From: Vagococcus acidifermentans
Lineage (GTDB): Bacteria; Bacillota; Bacilli; Lactobacillales; Vagococcaceae
NCBI RefSeq assembly: GCF_003987655.1
Contig: NZ_NGKC01000010.1
Span: 1 to 64,000, forward strand
Reading direction: 5' to 3'
DNA: 64,000 nucleotides
Part shown: one piece after another, positions 28,058-35,715 of the stretch
Numbering within the stretch: position 1 is the first letter of the stretch
How the letters are laid out: every line of letters begins with the position of its first letter
Notes under the pieces: generated by a model
Told to the model about the DNA's origin: nothing
Seen by the model: only the letters and a program-made list of their open reading frames with translations
Databases searched by the model: none
Translations under genes and position numbers: made by a program

Positions 28058-29056
28058 ATGGAACAGCTTGAACAGTGGAGAAAACTTTTTGATTTAGGAA
28101 TAGAGATTCAGCAAGTTGCCCCTTGGAAACATTTATATGACGGTGATCTTATTGTTCTGCATCTTGCAGATCATCCCGTACCGATTGTTGTCAGCGTCAT
28201 GGGAAAAAACGAAGAATGTTTCGGCATTGCTGTTTATCATACGGAGAAGGGACAAAAAGCGTTGATAAGTATGCTTTCCGGTATGTCAACAGTTGTCGAT
28301 CCGCTGTCTTTCCCCGAAGCAACACAGGAAGCGTTGATTGGTTATTATAACGACCGGAATGAGTTGTCCGAAGAAGAGTACGCGCTGATTAAACAGCTGG
28401 GGTACAAGTTCAGAGGGAAAAAAAATTGGCTGTCGTATACCGCATTTGGGATCGGTAAAGTTGCCAGACAATTTCATCCGGATGAAGTATCTCTGATGAT
28501 TGAGTGTTATGAACAGCTCCTGCCGGCTTTTGCTGCATTGGCATCAGGCGATTTGGTTGCTGCCGATTTAGCAGGAAGAAATATTCATGTGGTAACAAGC
28601 TTAAAAGACAATCAGCCGGTTGTTTCAGTACTTCCGTACAATTTTGAACATTTGCGTCCATACGAAGACATTCCTTTTACGAATGAACTGCTGATCAGCA
28701 AGTACAAGAAGAAAAAGTTTGTGGACCGGACACTGGAAATCACGGCTTTTTATGTTCCGGTAGTGGCTGATGAAGAGCATCCGGAGTCATTTGCCTGTCT
28801 TTTGATTGGTGCAGATGAGGAGAGCGAGATGCTTGTGTTTGTTGACTTAATGGAAACTGACAAGGAGTTGTTTGATAAAGTTATCAGCGCTGTTGGTAAT
28901 TTTATTGATTCTTATGGCCGTCCGCGAACGATTCATGTGCGGCTGGATCCGCTCGTTACCTGCCTGTGGGACTTTTGTTCCCAGCTGGGGATTTCTCTTG
29001 AAAAAGAAGAGGATTTGATTGCGATAGAAGAGGCAGTTGATGATTTGCCACTCTAA
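28058..29056 (+). CDS. Protein of unknown function (DUF6930-like)
   Basis: 332 aa from the ATG at 28058, directly behind GAGGAGGAG. No signal peptide and no membrane segment, so probably cytoplasmic. It is acidic and globular; two parts can be seen, about 1-225 with a repeating alpha/beta pattern and a second part (about 230-332) with CLLIGADEESEMLVFVDLM and FIDSYGRPRTIHVRLD, which resembles DUF6930/DUF7309 proteins often found in Firmicutes. No catalytic motif is evident. It precedes the S66 peptidase gene by 60 bp and could be co-transcribed with it. Confidence 0.75.
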   Translation: MEQLEQWRKLFDLGIEIQQVAPWKHLYDGDLIVLHLADHPVPIVVSVMGKNEECFGIAVYHTEKGQKALISMLSGMSTVVDPLSFPEATQEALIGYYNDRNELSEEEYALIKQLGYKFRGKKNWLSYTAFGIGKVARQFHPDEVSLMIECYEQLLPAFAALASGDLVAADLAGRNIHVVTSLKDNQPVVSVLPYNFEHLRPYEDIPFTNELLISKYKKKKFVDRTLEITAFYVPVVADEEHPESFACLLIGADEESEMLVFVDLMETDKELFDKVISAVGNFIDSYGRPRTIHVRLDPLVTCLWDFCSQLGISLEKEEDLIAIEEAVDDLPL

Positions 29057-29115
29057 CAACCAGACTATAACTAAGGTAATCGCCGCCTTTTCATAAAACT
29101 TTTTGGAGGGCTACG

Positions 29116-30180
29116 ATGATTAAACCAAAAAAATTACAAATTGGCGACAAAGTAGCTATTGTCAGCTTATCAAGCGGCATTTTAGGCGAAGACAGCTGCC
29201 GTCATCAATTGGAACTAGGAATAAAAAGGCTGAGACAATTCGGACTGGCCCCAGTCTTCATGCCGAATGCGTTAAAGGGAACAGCTTATTTGGAGAACCA
29301 TCCGGAAGCGCGTGCCAGTGACTTAAAGCAGGCGTTTAAAGATGATTCAATCAAGGGGATTATTTGCGCCATCGGCGGTTTTGATACCTATAGAATACTG
29401 CCGTACTTGATGGCAGATGCTGAATTTCGGCTGCTGGTCAGAAGCCAGCCGAAACTGTTCAGCGGGTTTTCCGATACAACGGTCAACCATCTGATGTTTT
29501 ACCGGCTGGGCTTGACCACCTATTACGGGCCGGCCTTTCTCACTGACTTGGCCGAGCTGGCTGACGGGATGCTGCCGTATACTGCCAGCTGGTTTAAAAG
29601 CTATTTTCACGGTGCCGACGAGATTATCGCCAGTGACATCTGGTATGAAGAACGGACTGATTTTTCGGAAAATGCTATTGGTCAGCCTCGCGTTGTTCAT
29701 CAGGAATGTCACGGTTTTGAACTGCTTCAACGAGGGACACGTGATTTTCAAGGAAAACTGCTGGGCGGCTGCTTGGAGAGTCTTTATGAGCTGCTGACTG
29801 ATGCTGATACAAAAGCTTTTTGCGAAAGGTATCAGATTTTCCCGGCGATTTCCGATTGGCAAAATAATATTTTATTTATTGAAACGAGTGAAGTGAAGCC
29901 TACGCCGGAATCATTCAGGATGGAGCTTTTGGCTTTGAAGAAGGCAGGTATATTTGACGCTGTAAACGGGGTCATCGTCGGTAAACCGCAAAATGAAGCC
30001 TATTATCAGGAATACCGCCGTATTTTGCTGGAAACTGTTGCCGATGCGTCTCTGCCTATTTTGTATAACGTGAACTTTGGCCACGCGTACCCGCGATGCG
30101 TCGTGCCATACGGCATCTCTGCAGCAGTGGCTAAGAACGGCAAAAAAATCGTCTTTAACGAACCGCTGTTTGCGGATTAA
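29116..30180 (+). CDS. S66-family LD-carboxypeptidase / MccF-like serine peptidase
   Basis: 354 aa. KLQIGDKVAIVSLSSG at the N-terminus, the nucleophile in FSGFSDTTVNH (about residue 118), and Glu in FIETSE and His in NFGHAYPRCVVPYG make the Ser-Glu-His triad of peptidase family S66. Members cut the D-Ala from tetrapeptides in cell-wall recycling or, as MccF, remove toxic aminoacyl nucleotides. The length and the GFSD motif fit the MccF-like branch of Firmicutes. No signal peptide, so cytoplasmic. RBS TTTGGAGGG. It ends in its own terminator. Confidence 0.9.
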   Translation: MIKPKKLQIGDKVAIVSLSSGILGEDSCRHQLELGIKRLRQFGLAPVFMPNALKGTAYLENHPEARASDLKQAFKDDSIKGIICAIGGFDTYRILPYLMADAEFRLLVRSQPKLFSGFSDTTVNHLMFYRLGLTTYYGPAFLTDLAELADGMLPYTASWFKSYFHGADEIIASDIWYEERTDFSENAIGQPRVVHQECHGFELLQRGTRDFQGKLLGGCLESLYELLTDADTKAFCERYQIFPAISDWQNNILFIETSEVKPTPESFRMELLALKKAGIFDAVNGVIVGKPQNEAYYQEYRRILLETVADASLPILYNVNFGHAYPRCVVPYGISAAVAKNGKKIVFNEPLFAD

Positions 30181-30187
30181 AAATAGT

Positions 30188-30230
30188 AAAATGGTTATCT
30201 GCTATACGAAAGGCAGATAACCATTTTTTA
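30188..30230. terminator. Bidirectional terminator between S66 gene and ABC operon
   Basis: Stem AAATGGTTATCTGC/GCAGATAACCATTT (30189-30202 with 30213-30226), A-rich on the left and T-rich on the right. It serves both converging transcripts. Confidence 0.9.
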
Positions 30231-30236
30231 GATAAA

Positions 30237-30893
30237 TCAATAAACTGTCAGCTTTTTTTCAAGATGTGTCTGCAAATAGTTGAGGGCGGTACAAACAATC
30301 AAGTAATAAGCAGCAGCCAGACTGTACAAGAGCAGCGGTTCATAAGTCCGTGCGGCAATGCGCTGAGCGGTCATAAAGACATCCACAAGTGTAATGCTTG
30401 CAGCCAATGAGGTATCTTTTACCAAGCTGATAAAATTATTGGACAATGGCGGCAATGCAATTTTTAATGCTTGAGGTGCGATAATCCAGCGCATGACTTG
30501 CCACCTGTTCATGCCAAGCGAAGTGGCGGCTTCAAATTGTCCTTTGGGGACCGCTAGGATAGCGGAACGAATGCTTTCCGAAGCATAAGCACCGGTATTC
30601 AGCGAGAAGGTGATCAGCGCGGCAGACCAGACATCCAGTTGTATCCCGACAGACGGCAGACCGAAGAAGCAGACAAACAACTGCACCAACAGCGGCGTAC
30701 CGCGAAACAGCCAGACATAAGCTGCGGCAGTTTGTTTTAAAATAAGACGGTTTGAAATTCTTGCCAGCGCAGCCCAAGCTGCCAAGATGAAGCCGGCGGA
30801 AAATGACAGCAGCGTCAGCGGCACGGTGACCTGCAGGAGCGCCTTGGTCATCGGCAAGACCGCCTGTTGACTAATTACCCATATACGTTCCAT
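30237..30893 (-). CDS. Amino-acid ABC transporter permease (cystine type)
   Basis: 218 aa with about five membrane helices of the His/Glu/Gln/Arg/opine permease family. LFRGTPLLVQLF and the EAA loop EAATSLGMNRWQVMRWIIAPQAL (about 139-161), which docks the ATPase, are clear; the closest recalled relatives are TcyB/TcyL-type cystine permeases. It follows the substrate-binding protein by 9 bp. No ATPase gene comes next; the operon ends in the terminator at 30188-30230, so the ATPase must be encoded elsewhere. Confidence 0.88.
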   Translation of the reverse strand: MERIWVISQQAVLPMTKALLQVTVPLTLLSFSAGFILAAWAALARISNRLILKQTAAAYVWLFRGTPLLVQLFVCFFGLPSVGIQLDVWSAALITFSLNTGAYASESIRSAILAVPKGQFEAATSLGMNRWQVMRWIIAPQALKIALPPLSNNFISLVKDTSLAASITLVDVFMTAQRIAARTYEPLLLYSLAAAYYLIVCTALNYLQTHLEKKLTVY

Positions 30894-30902
30894 CGCAGCT
30901 CC

Positions 30903-31673
30903 TTATTTTGAAATGTCCTTATTGAAATAGGTGTCGGACAGCTTTGCCAGTGTGCCGTCAGCAAGCAGTTCCTGGATAGCCTGGTCAATTTTTTTGTGCA
31001 GGTCACGGTCTTTTTTATGCAGCATTGCCCCTGATTTGACCGCATCATCCGCTACACTGACGATTTTAACTGGCGCATCGGGTTTTTGTTTCAAGTAATC
31101 ATACAGAGCAATGTCATCATTCAAAGTGCCGTCCGCTCTTTTTTCGCTGACCAGTTGGACAGTTTTGCTGAATCCGTCCGTTCCCGTCACAGTCGCGCCC
31201 AGCTCTTCAGCACGTTCGACATAGTTGCTCATCAGCGTTTGGGCTAGGACTTTGCCGCGAACATCCGAAAAACCGGTAATGCTATGATTGTCTTTATGAA
31301 TAATCAGCACAGGATGGGAAATCGCATAAGGCGTGGAGAAGAGATACTTCTGCTCACGTTCCGGAGTTATGCCAGCCTGATTAAAGATGACATCGGACTT
31401 GCCGGAATCAAAAGCCGCCAGCATGGCATCCCACGGGGCTTCGACAAATTCTATGTCATAGCCTATTTTTTTGGCAACTGCCCGGGCGACATCAACGTCA
31501 TAGCCGGTCAGCTCCCCTTGATCATTATGGTAGGAAAAAGGTGCGTATGTGCCTTCTGTTCCGACACGAAGCACGTGTTGACCGGTCGTTTCAGCTGATT
31601 TTTTCTGACAACCGGCGAGGAAAAAAGTAACAGTCAGTATCGATAGCAAAAATGCAGTTATTTTTTTTGTCAT
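30903..31673 (-). CDS. Cystine-type amino-acid ABC transporter substrate-binding lipoprotein
   Basis: 256 aa from the ATG at 31673 (AGGGGGA upstream). An ATG 22 codons earlier is in frame but would bury the signal sequence. MTKKITAFLLSILTVTFFLAGC is a lipoprotein signal with lipobox LAGC. The mature part is an SBP_bac_3 domain: LRVGTEGTYAPFSYHNDQGELTGYDVDVARAVAKKIGYDIEFV, DVIFNQAGITPEREQKYLFSTPY, and a C-terminal DGTLAKLSDTYF. The motifs resemble cystine-binding TcyA/FliY proteins. The cysteine-codon leader ORF upstream strengthens the link to cyst(e)ine. Confidence 0.9.
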   Translation of the reverse strand: MTKKITAFLLSILTVTFFLAGCQKKSAETTGQHVLRVGTEGTYAPFSYHNDQGELTGYDVDVARAVAKKIGYDIEFVEAPWDAMLAAFDSGKSDVIFNQAGITPEREQKYLFSTPYAISHPVLIIHKDNHSITGFSDVRGKVLAQTLMSNYVERAEELGATVTGTDGFSKTVQLVSEKRADGTLNDDIALYDYLKQKPDAPVKIVSVADDAVKSGAMLHKKDRDLHKKIDQAIQELLADGTLAKLSDTYFNKDISK

Positions 31674-31756
31674 GGTAGTTCCCCCTGTTTGTTTAGTATG
31701 TATTAACGTGCTTAGTCGTTCATTTGTCAGCTCCTTCATTCCTCCTTTTTAAGTAC

Positions 31757-31792
31757 AAAAAAGAGGTACAGGCTATCATCGCTGCACCTCTT
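31757..31792 (-). terminator. Attenuator-type terminator before the cystine ABC operon
   Basis: On the minus strand the stem AAGAGGTGCAG/CTGTACCTCTT (31792-31782 with 31771-31761) is followed by a T run; flanking GTAC on both sides can extend it. It lies about 60 nt after the stop of the leader ORF and 84 bp before the binding-protein start, in the same transcription unit. Its position suggests conditional termination. Confidence 0.75.
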
Positions 31793-31853
31793 GTACATTA
31801 AAATTATCAGAAGCGGCATCTGCCGGCTCCGAATCAGCTAAGAGTAATAACAG

Positions 31854-31940
31854 TTAATAGTCACGACGAATCAGTATGCTGCTTTCATGCACCATACAAC
31901 AACAGCTTGACTGGACTGTCAGGTAAACGCTGCTCGTCAT
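31854..31940 (-). CDS. 28-codon leader peptide with Cys-Cys-Cys
   Basis: MTSSVYLTVQSSCCCMVHES... (28 aa) starts at 31940 with AAAGGAGTGAG upstream. Codons 13-15 are TGT TGT TGT (31896-31904). Just after them, the arms GTATGGTGC and GCAGCATAC (31897-31889 with 31882-31874) can form a hairpin that a ribosome paused on the Cys codons would cover. A promoter 32-60 bp upstream and a terminator downstream frame it, and the next genes encode a cystine-type transporter. This is the layout of a ribosome-mediated attenuator sensing charged tRNA-Cys. The peptide itself probably has no function. Confidence 0.7.
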   Translation of the reverse strand: MTSSVYLTVQSSCCCMVHESSILIRRDY

Positions 31941-31971
31941 GTGTTTCTCACTCCTTTATGTGATTTTAATA

Positions 31972-32000
31972 AATCTAACACAGTGAAAAATGATTGTCAA
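31972..32000 (-). promoter_or_regulatory. Promoter of the leader/cystine ABC operon
   Basis: -35 TTGACA (32000-31995), 17 bp, -10 TAGATT (31977-31972) on the minus strand, a near-consensus promoter. Transcription should start near 31965, giving a leader RNA of about 210 nt to the terminator. Confidence 0.8.
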
Positions 32001-32119
32001 TAACCTACGTTAAAATAACAACTGTTAAGTTTTATCAAGCGGGACTTGCTGATAAAGCACTTCTCATCCCGTTTGCCGTCCAATTACGCTATAATAAAAG
32101 GGAGAGAGGAGGAAGGCGA

Positions 32120-33253
32120 TTGGCGGACTTAAAGTTTCCTTTAAAAAAAGATACGTCACGGAAAATCATCCATATTGATATGGATGCGTTTTATGCATCT
32201 GTTGAGGAGCGGGACAACCCGTTGCTTGTCGGCAAGCCGCTGGTCATTGCCCGCCACCCTCACGATACTGGCGGACGCGGTGTCGTCACAACAGCAAACT
32301 ACGAAGCACGAAAATATGGCATCCATTCGGCGATGAGCGCGCAAAAAGCTTACGAGCTGTGTCCGCACGCGACATTTGTCCCGGGCAACATGGCACATTA
32401 TGCTGAAGTGTCCCAGCAGATTCATAAAGTGTTTAAAAAATATACAGATATGATAGAGCCGGTGTCACTTGACGAAGCTTATCTGGATGTGACGCAAAAC
32501 AAGATTCAGGCCAAAAGCGCTATCCGGGTTGCCCGGATGATTCAGCTGGATATCTGGGAAACAGTACATCTGACCTGTTCAGCGGGAGTCAGCTACAATA
32601 AATTTCTTGCCAAGCTGGCATCGGATTATGAAAAGCCGAAAGGGCTGACAGTTGTTTTACCGGAAAATGCCGAAGAGTTTTTAAAGAAATTACCGATTGA
32701 AAAATTTCACGGAGTTGGTAAAAAAACAGTGCCGCGGATGCATGAGCTGGGGATATTTACAGGTGCCGACTTGTACGACATGAAAGAGATGGATCTGATT
32801 CGCGAGTTCGGCAAGATGGGCTACTCGCTCTATCGGAAGGTCAGAGGTGTGCATGATGCGCCAGTCGTTCCTTACAGGGAGCGTAAATCAATCGGGCGGG
32901 AGCATACATTCGGCAAGGTGCTGACCACTGAGGAAGAGGTGACACGCGAGTTGCGCGAGCTTTCGTTTAAAGTGGAAAAATCGCTGGACAAACATCAAAT
33001 GCACGGTAAAACGGTCGTGCTCAAAGTCAGGGACAGCGCGTACGAGACAGTGACAAAGCGCAAAACACTGCCTGATTTCATTTCAAAGCAGGAAACGATT
33101 TTTTTTCATGCGCAGGCCATTTGGGAAGACATCACACTCCTTGATAAAGGCATCCGCCTCTTGGGAATTACCATCACGAACTTGGAGCCGAAGACATTTG
33201 AGCCAATCAAACTGCCGCTGTGGGAAACAGACGAAGCAGAGGGGATTTTTTAA
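32120..33253 (+). CDS. dinB: DNA polymerase IV (Y family)
   Basis: 377 aa from TTG 32120 behind GGAGGAAGG; earlier in-frame starts would overlap the divergent promoter. The active site shows IIHIDMDAFYASVEERDNP and PVSLDEAYLDVT. Fingers, thumb (GVGKKTVPRMHELGI helix-hairpin-helix) and the little-finger domain (RKSIGREHTFGKVL) follow. It performs error-prone translesion synthesis. A TATAAT lies at 32090-32095. I saw no convincing LexA box. The C-terminus lacks a clear clamp-binding motif beyond about residue 360. Confidence 0.95.
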   Translation: MADLKFPLKKDTSRKIIHIDMDAFYASVEERDNPLLVGKPLVIARHPHDTGGRGVVTTANYEARKYGIHSAMSAQKAYELCPHATFVPGNMAHYAEVSQQIHKVFKKYTDMIEPVSLDEAYLDVTQNKIQAKSAIRVARMIQLDIWETVHLTCSAGVSYNKFLAKLASDYEKPKGLTVVLPENAEEFLKKLPIEKFHGVGKKTVPRMHELGIFTGADLYDMKEMDLIREFGKMGYSLYRKVRGVHDAPVVPYRERKSIGREHTFGKVLTTEEEVTRELRELSFKVEKSLDKHQMHGKTVVLKVRDSAYETVTKRKTLPDFISKQETIFFHAQAIWEDITLLDKGIRLLGITITNLEPKTFEPIKLPLWETDEAEGIF

Positions 33254-33289
33254 AGCATGACGCCGTCAACAGGACAGGTGCCATGCTTT
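33252..33289 (+). terminator. Weak terminator after dinB
   Basis: Arms AAAGCATG and CATGCTTT (33252-33259 with 33282-33289), the stem overlapping the dinB stop. There is no long T run, so efficiency is uncertain. Confidence 0.5.
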
Positions 33290-33306
33290 ATAGTTTAAAC
33301 ACAGGT

Positions 33307-33334
33307 TTGAAAAAGAAAGGTTTAATGGTACGAT
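33307..33334 (+). promoter_or_regulatory. Promoter of the two-component system
   Basis: -35 TTGAAA (33307-33312), 16 bp, -10 TACGAT (33329-33334), 38 bp before the response regulator start. Confidence 0.65.
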
Positions 33335-33371
33335 AGAGCCAATCATAACCGATAAGGAAGGAGCTGACAAA

Positions 33372-34058
33372 ATGAAAAGACTATTAGTTATAGAAGATGA
33401 TGAAGCATTGAGCCGAGGTATTGCACTGGCACTTTCCAACCCGCAGCGCCGCGTGGAACGGGTGTCATCGCTTGCGGCAGCCCGCGACAGTCTGATGCAC
33501 CACCGCTATGACTTGCTTTTGCTTGATGTCAATTTGCCGGATGGCGATGGTTTTTCTTTTTGCCGGGAAGTGAGACAGACACAGCGTGTGCCGGTGATTG
33601 TTTTGACTGCGCGCAGCTTGGAGATTGATATTGTGACAGGGTTGGACTACGGTGCTGATGATTATATCACCAAACCATTCAGTCTGATGGTTTTGAGGGC
33701 ACGTGTGGATGCAGTACTGCGGCGGTATGAAGAAACTGCCGGTCAGCCGCTGCCGTATACGCGGGGCGCTTTTTTCTTTGATTTTGACAGCATGGTGTTT
33801 AAAAAAGACAATGAACTGATTGAATTGAGCAAAACGGAGCAGAAATTATTGAAATATTTGGTTGCCAATGAAAATCAGGTGTTGCAGCGAGAAACGTTAA
33901 TTGAAAAAATCTGGTCGGTCGATAGTGAGTTTGTGGATGAAAATGCCTTGTCTGTCACCGTTAAGCGGCTGCGTCAAAAAATTGAAGACAGTCCGACGAG
34001 ACCGCAATTTATCAAAACAGTGTACGGTATCGGGTACCGCTGGGAGGGCAGGTTATGA
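33372..34058 (+). CDS. OmpR-family response regulator
   Basis: 228 aa. The receiver domain has acidic pocket EDDEA, phospho-acceptor Asp in LLLLDVNLPDGDG (about residue 54), TAR and YITKPF. The C-terminal winged helix runs from about 125 (YTRGAFFFDFDS.. to KTVYGIGYRWEG). It overlaps the histidine kinase by 4 bp and precedes an ABC transporter, the order common for cell-envelope stress or antimicrobial-peptide sensing modules. RBS AAGGAAGGAG. Confidence 0.95.
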   Translation: MKRLLVIEDDEALSRGIALALSNPQRRVERVSSLAAARDSLMHHRYDLLLLDVNLPDGDGFSFCREVRQTQRVPVIVLTARSLEIDIVTGLDYGADDYITKPFSLMVLRARVDAVLRRYEETAGQPLPYTRGAFFFDFDSMVFKKDNELIELSKTEQKLLKYLVANENQVLQRETLIEKIWSVDSEFVDENALSVTVKRLRQKIEDSPTRPQFIKTVYGIGYRWEGRL

Positions 34059-34954
34059 TAGTTGTTATCACGAGTTGTGTGGCAGTTGCCTTGATGTCGC
34101 TTGTTTATGCGTACTGTCAGCGGAAAAAAAGCCGACAGTTGTTGGCACGGCTTGACCAGCAGTTGAACCGGGCGATTGCCGGTGTGCCGCTTGAAACAGT
34201 GTATGATGAAGCATATCTTTCTCTTATTGAAGACAAACTCAATCAGTTTCTGTCAATTCAACAAAAACATGCCTCTGACAGTCAGGAAGCCATGCAGGAA
34301 GTTCAGGCCACTATTTCCAACATCGCCCATCAACTCAAAACACCGCTGTCCAATGTGTTGCTGTACAGTCAGCTACTGAGTGAACAAATTGCAGGCGGCA
34401 ATGATTTAGCCCGGGAAATTGAACAGCAGGCTCAAAAACTGGCTGATTTTGTTGAATCGCTGGTGCGGACGTCCTATTTGGAGCAGGGGCTTATCCAGCT
34501 TGCTGTCAAAGACCAGCCAATCGGTTTGTTGGTCAGGGAAAGTGTCAAAGATATGAAGTTGGCTGCTTTAAAAAAACAGGTCACGCTTGAGTATCAGGAC
34601 ACAGACGCGACTGCTTTCTTTGACTGGCGTTGGACGAAAGAAGCATTGTTGAACATTTTGGATAATGCGGTGAAGTATTCGCCCGTCCAAGGAAAAGTCA
34701 GTGTGACTGTAACACGCTACGAATTTTTTCATTGTATCACTGTCTGCGATGAAGGACCGGGAATCCCGGAAATAGAGCAAGCACAAATTTTCGACCGGTT
34801 TTACCGCGGTACAGCGAGTAGCCGGGCGGCCGGGTTGGGTATCGGGTTGTATTTGGCCAAAACAGTATTGACGGCCCAGCATGGTTATTTGAGTGTTCTT
34901 TCGCAAGGGGCGGGTGCTTGCTTCGCTCTGTACTTGCCGCGAACTAAAATCTGA
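34055..34954 (+). CDS. Sensor histidine kinase
   Basis: 299 aa with one N-terminal membrane helix (residues 1-22) and no large extracellular domain. The dimerisation/phosphoacceptor box ISNIAHQLKTPLSNV (His about residue 93) is followed by the ATPase boxes LLNILDNAVKYSP, DEGPGIP and GLGIGLYLAK. A kinase that can barely see the outside usually senses through a partner, and the adjacent FtsX-type permease with its large extracellular part is the obvious candidate. Start ATG overlaps the regulator stop. Confidence 0.94.
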   Translation: MIVVITSCVAVALMSLVYAYCQRKKSRQLLARLDQQLNRAIAGVPLETVYDEAYLSLIEDKLNQFLSIQQKHASDSQEAMQEVQATISNIAHQLKTPLSNVLLYSQLLSEQIAGGNDLAREIEQQAQKLADFVESLVRTSYLEQGLIQLAVKDQPIGLLVRESVKDMKLAALKKQVTLEYQDTDATAFFDWRWTKEALLNILDNAVKYSPVQGKVSVTVTRYEFFHCITVCDEGPGIPEIEQAQIFDRFYRGTASSRAAGLGIGLYLAKTVLTAQHGYLSVLSQGAGACFALYLPRTKI

Positions 34955-34997
34955 CAGAACTGTCACATTCTGGACAGCTCTCTGACAGATTTTTTTC
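34952..34997. promoter_or_regulatory. Palindrome and hairpin between kinase and ABC genes
   Basis: TGACAGAACTGTCA (34952-34965) is a perfect palindrome that includes the kinase stop codon. CTGTCA (34960-34965) can also pair with TGACAG (34983-34988), followed by ATTTTTTT. It may be the response-regulator box in front of the ABC genes or a weak terminator. Confidence 0.5.
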
Positions 34998-35040
34998 GTA
35001 TGCTTGATGTATATTCCAAGAATGTAGGGAGGTCAATAAA

Positions 35041-35715
35041 ATGGAGATATTAAAAACAGAGCAGCTGAGCAAGCATTACGGAAAAGAAGAGACACTCGTC
35101 AAAGCGGTTGATAATGTGTCGCTGACAGTTTCGCAAGGGGAGTTCATTGCTATCGTCGGTAGATCGGGCAGCGGCAAATCAACCTTGCTGCATTTGATTG
35201 GTGGACTGGAGACGCCGACTTCCGGTAAACTATACGTCAACGGACAAGATATTTCGCAGTTATCTGCGGACGAATTGACGATTTTCCGTAGACGGAAGAT
35301 CGGATTCGTTTTTCAGCAGTATAATCTGCTGCCGCTCATGACTGTCTATGACAATATTGTTTTACCGATTCAACTGGACGGCGGTGACGTCGATGAGGCC
35401 TATGTCAACGAGCTTTTGCATCTATTAGGTCTGACGGATAAAATTCATGTGCTGCCAGGAAAACTGTCGGGCGGGCAGCAGCAGCGTGTGGCTATTGCCC
35501 GTGCGCTGGCGACGAAACCCGCTATCGTACTAGCTGATGAACCGACAGGGAATCTTGACAGCGTCACCAGTCTGGATGTGTTAGGTTTGATGAATGCCAC
35601 TAGCCGTAAATACAATCAGACAGTCCTGATGATTACGCATGATGAAAAAATCGCTCAGATGGCAAACCGTATCATCCGCATTGAAGACGGCAGGATAGCA
35701 GGTGATGCGCAATGA
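35041..35715 (+). CDS. MacB/LolD-type ABC transporter ATPase
   Basis: 224 aa. Walker [11 protein letters not shown]-loop [16 protein letters not shown], signature LSGGQQQR and Walker [13 protein letters not shown] are all intact; it is typical of the ATPases that pair with FtsX-fold permeases for mechanotransmission rather than transport. Start ATG behind AGGGAGG. It overlaps the permease gene by 4 bp, so the two are made together. Confidence 0.95.
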   Translation: MEILKTEQLSKHYGKEETLVKAVDNVSLTVSQGEFIAIVGRSGSGKSTLLHLIGGLETPTSGKLYVNGQDISQLSADELTIFRRRKIGFVFQQYNLLPLMTVYDNIVLPIQLDGGDVDEAYVNELLHLLGLTDKIHVLPGKLSGGQQQRVAIARALATKPAIVLADEPTGNLDSVTSLDVLGLMNATSRKYNQTVLMITHDEKIAQMANRIIRIEDGRIAGDAQ

